Shown: piece by piece, positions 24,760 to 28,386 of the stretch
Layout of the letters: each line of letters starts with the position of its first letter
Numbering within the stretch: the first letter of the stretch is position 1
Assembly: GCA_946481735.1 (NCBI GenBank)
Contig: CAMLOU010000038.1
Location: forward strand, 1 to 28,386
Length of the DNA: 28,386 bases
Direction of reading: 5' to 3'
From: an uncultured Cellvibrio sp.
Lineage (GTDB): Bacteria > Pseudomonadota > Gammaproteobacteria > Pseudomonadales > Cellvibrionaceae
Program-made: the position numbers and the translations under genes
Notes under the pieces: model-generated
Told to the model about the DNA's origin: nothing
Databases searched by the model: none
What the model saw: the letters and a program-made list of their open reading frames with translations, nothing else

Positions 24760-26364
24760 TTATTGACGCATCAGTGATTTCACCAAGGTGCCTGACGGCG
24801 AAAGGTCACTGGCGGACCAGTTACCTGTTGTGCTGGCGCCGGGGTTCAGCGCAGCGGTGCCTTCCTCTTTTGGCGTAATGCTCCAGTTAATCCAGCTGAT
24901 TCCACGTTGATTCAGGAAATTAATCCAGGTGCGGGTATCGTTTTCACACACACTGCCATCGCCGGTGGCGTCGGCGGTGCCCCATTCGGTCGAGAAAATC
25001 ATCGCGCCTTGCGCGCGTGCCTGGTCCACGCGGTCACGTAACCATTGACCATGGGTGCACGCATAGAAATGCATGGCATAGCCGACATTCGGAAAACTCA
25101 CCGGGTTGGCTGCTGCATCAGTAACATCCTGACTCCATGTCCCCGTGCCGACAATCACCAGGCTATTCGGTGCATGGTTGCGAATCACCGGAATCACTTC
25201 CTGGGCATAAGGGCGAATCGCCGCATTCCAGGTGACACCACCGCCGTTGGGTTCGTTGGCAATTTCATAAATCACGTTGGGCGTGTTGCCATAACGCTGC
25301 GCGACTTCATTGAAAAATGCCTTCGCTTCCGCTTTGTATTGTTGTGGGTTGCCGTCGCTGAGAATATGCCAATCGACAATCACATAAATATCCAGCGCAA
25401 TCGCGGCATCGACAATTTCAAACACTTTATTTTTGATTGATGGGTTTTCGATGTAGCCTTCGCTGGCGGTGTACATAGCTGCACGAATCACGTTAATGCC
25501 CCAGTCATCGCGCAACCAGCGGATGCTGCTGAGATTCATGTAGTCGCCGTACCATTGCAGCCCGTGGGAGCTCATCCCGCGTAACTGAACAGCGGTACCG
25601 TTTTTGTTAACCAGTTGATTGCCGCTGGTACGCAGTTGCCCATGGGTGCTGACAAAACCCTGGTTACCGGCGGAACTGCTTGAAGACGTCGCGACACTTG
25701 AACTGCTGGACGAATTATTTCCGCCGACGATGCCGTAAGGCGCCGGTTGCGAACTACAGGTGCTGGGCGAAATACAACTGCGATTTGACTCCCAACCCCA
25801 ACCGCTTTGCGTATTTGTACACAGGGGGTACAAAGTGCCGTACCAGTTACATTGCTGCCCGGTGTTGTTGTTAGCGGACGATGAACTGATCGAACTTGCA
25901 CTGGATGATGGCGCAATGCTCTGGCTCGATGCGCTGCTTGAGGGCGAACTGCTTACACTGGTTGCGGAAGAATTATTGTTGCCACCGGAACACACTGCAC
26001 CATTCAATGTGGGCGTCTCGGCGCTGCCACCATTTTTATCCACCTGAAAACCAATCTCCACACTGGCGCCGGCGGGGATGTTGCCATTCCAGCCTAAATC
26101 CGTTGCGGTGTAAGGATTACTGCCTGTGATGTTGGCATTCCACGAACTGGTAATGCGATTGCTGTTGTATTGCCAGCTAAGACTCCAGCCGTTTAACGCA
26201 CTGGAATCGTTGTTGCTGATAGTAATTGCACCGGTGTACCCGGTATTCCATTCATTGGTAATACGATAACTGCAATTGGTTTGCGCGTTTGCCTGTTGCA
26301 CCAGCACGCAAAATAAAACGAGCATTGCGCCCGAAAAACCGAAGATTTTTTTTATCGATATCAT
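24760..26364 (-). CDS. Secreted GH5 cellulase with CBM2 and CBM10
   Basis: Endoglucanase-type enzyme of 534 residues that hydrolyses beta-1,4-glucan outside the cell. Order: signal peptide (1-27, ending QANA), CBM2 (about 28-126, terminal cysteines C31 and C125, conserved Trp), Ser linker (126-167), CBM10 (168-215, [10 protein letters not shown] and [11 protein letters not shown]), second Ser linker, then GH5 (about 238-534). Acid/base E371 is in YEIANEPNG and nucleophile E460 in FSTEWGTAD, a pattern of subfamily GH5_2. AGGAGA lies 6 bases before the ATG. Both binding modules are of types that bind crystalline cellulose. A CRP-like site lies about 80-95 bases upstream. The domain order is the mirror of the GH9 enzyme next door. 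Confidence 0.96.
   Translation of the reverse strand: MISIKKIFGFSGAMLVLFCVLVQQANAQTNCSYRITNEWNTGYTGAITISNNDSSALNGWSLSWQYNSNRITSSWNANITGSNPYTATDLGWNGNIPAGASVEIGFQVDKNGGSAETPTLNGAVCSGGNNNSSATSVSSSPSSSASSQSIAPSSSASSISSSSANNNTGQQCNWYGTLYPLCTNTQSGWGWESNRSCISPSTCSSQPAPYGIVGGNNSSSSSSVATSSSSSAGNQGFVSTHGQLRTSGNQLVNKNGTAVQLRGMSSHGLQWYGDYMNLSSIRWLRDDWGINVIRAAMYTASEGYIENPSIKNKVFEIVDAAIALDIYVIVDWHILSDGNPQQYKAEAKAFFNEVAQRYGNTPNVIYEIANEPNGGGVTWNAAIRPYAQEVIPVIRNHAPNSLVIVGTGTWSQDVTDAAANPVSFPNVGYAMHFYACTHGQWLRDRVDQARAQGAMIFSTEWGTADATGDGSVCENDTRTWINFLNQRGISWINWSITPKEEGTAALNPGASTTGNWSASDLSPSGTLVKSLMRQ
25720..25863 (-). repeat. CBM10-coding repeat unit (in the GH5 gene)
   Basis: This 144-base unit encodes 48 residues, of which 43 are identical to the unit at 27288-27431 in the GH9 gene, with obvious DNA similarity. 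It is flanked by poly-serine linker on both sides, as a portable module would be. Confidence 0.85.
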
Positions 26365-26442
26365 TGTTATTCTCCTGTATGCCTTATTGGAGTTATTACC
26401 GCTTTGTTATACACCCTGCGCTGAAGCCCCACGCGCGACGAC

Positions 26443-26458
26443 GGTGATTTTTATCACT
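26443..26458 (-). promoter_or_regulatory. CRP-like operator upstream of the GH5 cellulase gene
   Basis: GGTGA-N6-TCACT matches 8 of the 10 key positions of the CRP consensus TGTGA-N6-TCACA. It is centred about 87 bases before the GH5 start codon. A CRP/Vfr family regulator controlling cellulase expression is plausible; this is inferred from one site. A hairpin ACGCTGG-TTTTAT-CCAGCGT lies beside it at 26464-26483. Confidence 0.4.
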
Positions 26459-26516
26459 GCGCAACGCTGGTTTTATCCAGCGTCGGATGGTGTTGGAGTA
26501 GCACCTCAACTTGTCG

Positions 26517-26726
26517 TTATTGTTTTAACTGATTGAGTTCCTTTGTAAGCAAATGGCAGCGGGAATGGATATCCTGAGCGCTTCCACAACCCACTGACTC
26601 TGCAATGGAATCACCCGGCGTAGTGCGTGTCGGCGTCTGGCCACTGGCGTGACCAGCAAGCAGGACGCAAGCGATAACGGGGAAAAAAGCCAGCTTCAAA
26701 CAATGGATCAGTTGGGAGCGATACAT
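26517..26726 (-). CDS. Small secreted protein of unknown function
   Basis: I do not recognise this 69-residue protein. The ATG at 26726 has GGAGG 8 bases upstream and gives a clear signal peptide (about 1-30: CLKLAFFPVIACVLLAGHASG). The mature part is only about 39 residues, Thr/Pro-rich at first (TPTRTTPGDS), then with two cysteines (VGCGSAQDIHSRCHLLTKEL) that could form a disulfide, and a Lys/Gln-rich helical tail. An in-frame ATG ten codons earlier lacks a good ribosome-binding site. It lies between the GH9 and GH5 cellulase genes on the same strand, after the GH9 terminator, so co-regulation with them is possible. No enzymatic domain fits in this length. Confidence 0.65.
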   Translation of the reverse strand: MYRSQLIHCLKLAFFPVIACVLLAGHASGQTPTRTTPGDSIAESVGCGSAQDIHSRCHLLTKELNQLKQ

Positions 26727-26776
26727 GGCGGAAACCTCCGTTATCGAATCACGCAAAGCACAAAAAAATTAACAGC

Positions 26777-26815
26777 AAAAACTTCGCGATGAATAAGTTG
26801 TTATCCATCGCGAAG
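26777..26815 (-). terminator. Rho-independent terminator of the GH9 cellulase gene
   Basis: CTTCGCGATG (26782-26791) pairs with CATCGCGAAG (26806-26815); after one mismatch ATAA/TTAT extends the stem around the loop GTTG. On the minus strand it is followed at once by T5 and, a little later, T7. It lies about 25 bases after the GH9 stop. Confidence 0.88.
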
Positions 26816-26840
26816 ACAAGGCTTCAGGGTTTAACCAGGC

Positions 26841-28386
26841 TTAGTTGCAAGGTGTTCCACTGACGACCGGCACAGATGCTGCGCTGCCGCCTTTGGTACC
26901 CTGGAAACCAAACTCAGCGGTTTGGCCCGGTTGCAAGGTGCCATTCCAGCCCAGGTTGCTGGCACTGTAAGGATTGCTGCCGGACAGGTTGGCATTCCAA
27001 CTGTTAGTAATGCGTGAACCGTCGTTGTAACTCCAGCTCACACTCCACCCGTTGATGGGCGAACTGCCGTTGTTGGTGATGCGGATCGCGCCGGTAAATC
27101 CGTTGTTCCACTGGTTGGTCACCACGTACTCGCAACTGCCGCTTCCGTTCGGTGCAGAGCTGGATGATGCACTGCTGGCGACCAGGCTGGAGCTGCTGCT
27201 GGACGCTGGTGCCGAGCTGGAACTGCTGGATGCAGGGCTGGAGCTGGATGAGGGGCTGGAGCTGGCTGGACTGGAGCTGGAGGTACCTCCGCCAACAATG
27301 CCCCAGGGCGCCGGTTGCGAGCTACAGGTGCTGCGTGAAATACAGCTGCGGTTCTGTTCCCATCCCCAGCCGCTTTGGGTGGTGACACACAGCGGATACA
27401 AGGTGCCATACCAGTTACATTGTTGACCGGTGGGCGTGCTGGAGCTGCTCGATGAGGCCAGGCTGCTGGATGAGCTGAAGACCACTGAACTTGAGCTGCT
27501 TGAGCTGCTTGAGCTGACCGGCACGCTACTGCTGGAAGAGCTCGACACTGGCACGCTGCTCACGCTTGACGAAGAGCTGCTGGGCACACTGGAGCTGACC
27601 TGGCTGGAAGATGACGATGATGAAGCACCGCCTTCATTGCCGTAGTCATCATAAAACGCCAACACCCATGCCAGGGCCGAGTTCCAGTTGATGGTGATCT
27701 CGTTGGTGGACCAGGAGTTGATGTCATCCATGTAGCAGGTAGCCGGACGAGTCTGACAGCCGTTCAAGGCAGCCTGGGCCACTTCATCCTCCAGGCCAGC
27801 GTTGGGGCCACCGGAGAAGGCACCTGGCGGTAACCAGGGGTAAGCGCCGTTGAGCGCGCCAGCCCAGAAACGGTGGTGCGGTTGGGTCAGGGCGTTTTCG
27901 CCGTGGCCGGAGATGTAGGAGAACGACATGGGGTTGCGACCAAAGAGATAATCCACCGCCTTGCCGAGCCCCTTGGCGTAATCCTCATCGCCGGTAAAGT
28001 CGTAAGCCAAACCGACCAGGAACAGTTTATTGGCAACACCATTGTTGGAGCCCCAGTAATATTCCTCTTCAGTATGGGGTGTGAGATAACCGGTGCTGTC
28101 GATCACGCCCATATGGATATCAGCAATCTGGACGATGGTTTGCCGCGCGGTTGCGCGCAAACTTGCCGTGTGGCTGGCTGGTACTGTGGCGAGAGAAATC
28201 AAACCCGGTAATTCAGTGTCTGGCCAACCAAAATCGGTACGCTCGATCTCATAGTTCTGAATGGTCGGCAGGTACTTGCTGTCACCGGTAGTGATATACA
28301 GCTCCGCCGCTGCCCAGAAAAATTCGTCGGCGACGAACCGGTCACCGTAACCACCACCGCCGTTATCGTAGCCACCGGTATAGAGA
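26841..28386 (-). CDS. Secreted GH9 cellulase with CBM10 and CBM2 (5' end outside window)
   Basis: C-terminal 515 codons of a glycoside hydrolase family 9 cellulase; the frame is open from the right edge (first full codon ends at 28385), so the start lies outside. GH9 features: [20 protein letters not shown] at the edge, [20 protein letters not shown], the PHHRFWAG histidine motif, and the catalytic-acid region [16 protein letters not shown] with its Glu codon at 27699-27701. After DDYGNEG comes a Ser linker of about 70 residues, CBM10 ([21 protein letters not shown]), a second Ser-rich linker, and a C-terminal CBM2 ending SGTPCN. It should attack crystalline cellulose extracellularly together with the GH5 enzyme. 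An apparent start at 28202 is only an internal TTG. Confidence 0.95.
   Translation of the reverse strand, partial: LYTGGYDNGGGGYGDRFVADEFFWAAAELYITTGDSKYLPTIQNYEIERTDFGWPDTELPGLISLATVPASHTASLRATARQTIVQIADIHMGVIDSTGYLTPHTEEEYYWGSNNGVANKLFLVGLAYDFTGDEDYAKGLGKAVDYLFGRNPMSFSYISGHGENALTQPHHRFWAGALNGAYPWLPPGAFSGGPNAGLEDEVAQAALNGCQTRPATCYMDDINSWSTNEITINWNSALAWVLAFYDDYGNEGGASSSSSSSQVSSSVPSSSSSSVSSVPVSSSSSSSVPVSSSSSSSSSSVVFSSSSSLASSSSSSTPTGQQCNWYGTLYPLCVTTQSGWGWEQNRSCISRSTCSSQPAPWGIVGGGTSSSSPASSSPSSSSSPASSSSSSAPASSSSSSLVASSASSSSAPNGSGSCEYVVTNQWNNGFTGAIRITNNGSSPINGWSVSWSYNDGSRITNSWNANLSGSNPYSASNLGWNGTLQPGQTAEFGFQGTKGGSAASVPVVSGTPCN
27288..27431 (-). repeat. CBM10-coding repeat unit (in the GH9 gene)
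   Basis: This 144-base partner of 25720-25863 encodes the same 48-residue module with five substitutions. Ser-rich linkers flank it on both sides. Confidence 0.85.

Noticed and set aside
26276..26536. Plus-strand 86-codon frame over the GH5 promoter region
   Set aside because: It overlaps the GH5 signal-peptide coding region and regulatory sequence, lacks a ribosome-binding site and resembles nothing known.
27430..27645. Leu/Glu-rich plus-strand frame
   Set aside because: It is the complement of the GH9 serine linker; the composition is fully explained by reverse-complemented serine codons.
28200..28202. Start of the GH9 gene at an internal TTG
   Set aside because: The frame stays open to the window edge and the upstream residues are typical GH9 sequence, so the real start is outside.

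Overview
The window looks like a chromosome segment of a cellulose-degrading gammaproteobacterium close to Cellvibrio. Two secreted cellulases combine GH5 or GH9 catalytic modules with CBM10 and CBM2 joined by long poly-serine linkers, an architecture typical of Cellvibrio and Saccharophagus. The housekeeping genes (dnaE-accA, ybiT, yciH, slyX, bepA, aceE-aceF) are all gammaproteobacterial in type. The assignment rests on architecture and remembered family sequences, not on a search.

Layout. 1-157: a perfect long inverted repeat (repeat copy 1). 158-4803 (+): dnaE and accA, the usual gammaproteobacterial pair. 4870-5069: repeat copy 2 and a bidirectional terminator. 5080-7982 (-): ybiT (ABC-F ATPase), an unrecognised membrane-anchored protein, a DUF3820 protein and yciH (SUI1 family). 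8112-9949 (+): an apparent operon of a cytochrome c lipoprotein, a beta-lactamase-fold serine hydrolase (overlapping by 4 bases) and slyX. 10200-12326 (+): a PAS-PAS-GGDEF-EAL cyclic-di-GMP protein with a TTG start. 12346-13791 (-): BepA-type periplasmic metalloprotease, divergent from a TusA-family gene (13957, +), followed by a secreted pitrilysin-family protease (14296-17223). 17584-22209 (+): aceE-aceF of the pyruvate dehydrogenase complex; no lpd gene follows. 22259-22425: repeat copy 3 and a terminator. 22563-24676 (+): two adjacent paralogous alpha/beta-hydrolase lipoproteins, one of which has lost its nucleophile serine. 24760-28386 (-): a GH9 cellulase running off the window edge, a small secreted protein of unknown function, and a GH5 cellulase.

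How the genes relate. Most of the window is core metabolism and envelope maintenance. The right-hand end is a polysaccharide-degradation island: GH5 and GH9 cellulases with crystalline-cellulose-binding modules, a small exported protein between them, and nearby esterase-like lipoproteins that could act on acylated plant polysaccharide (inference).

The most unusual structure is the intergenic repeat family (copies at 16-118, 4870-5041 and 22259-22386). Each copy is a long inverted repeat enclosing two smaller hairpins whose loops keep a TCC core, while the stems differ between copies. Between copies 2 and 3, five substitutions in one outer arm are each matched by the complementary change in the other arm. 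This covariation argues that the folded structure, not the sequence, is what is maintained.
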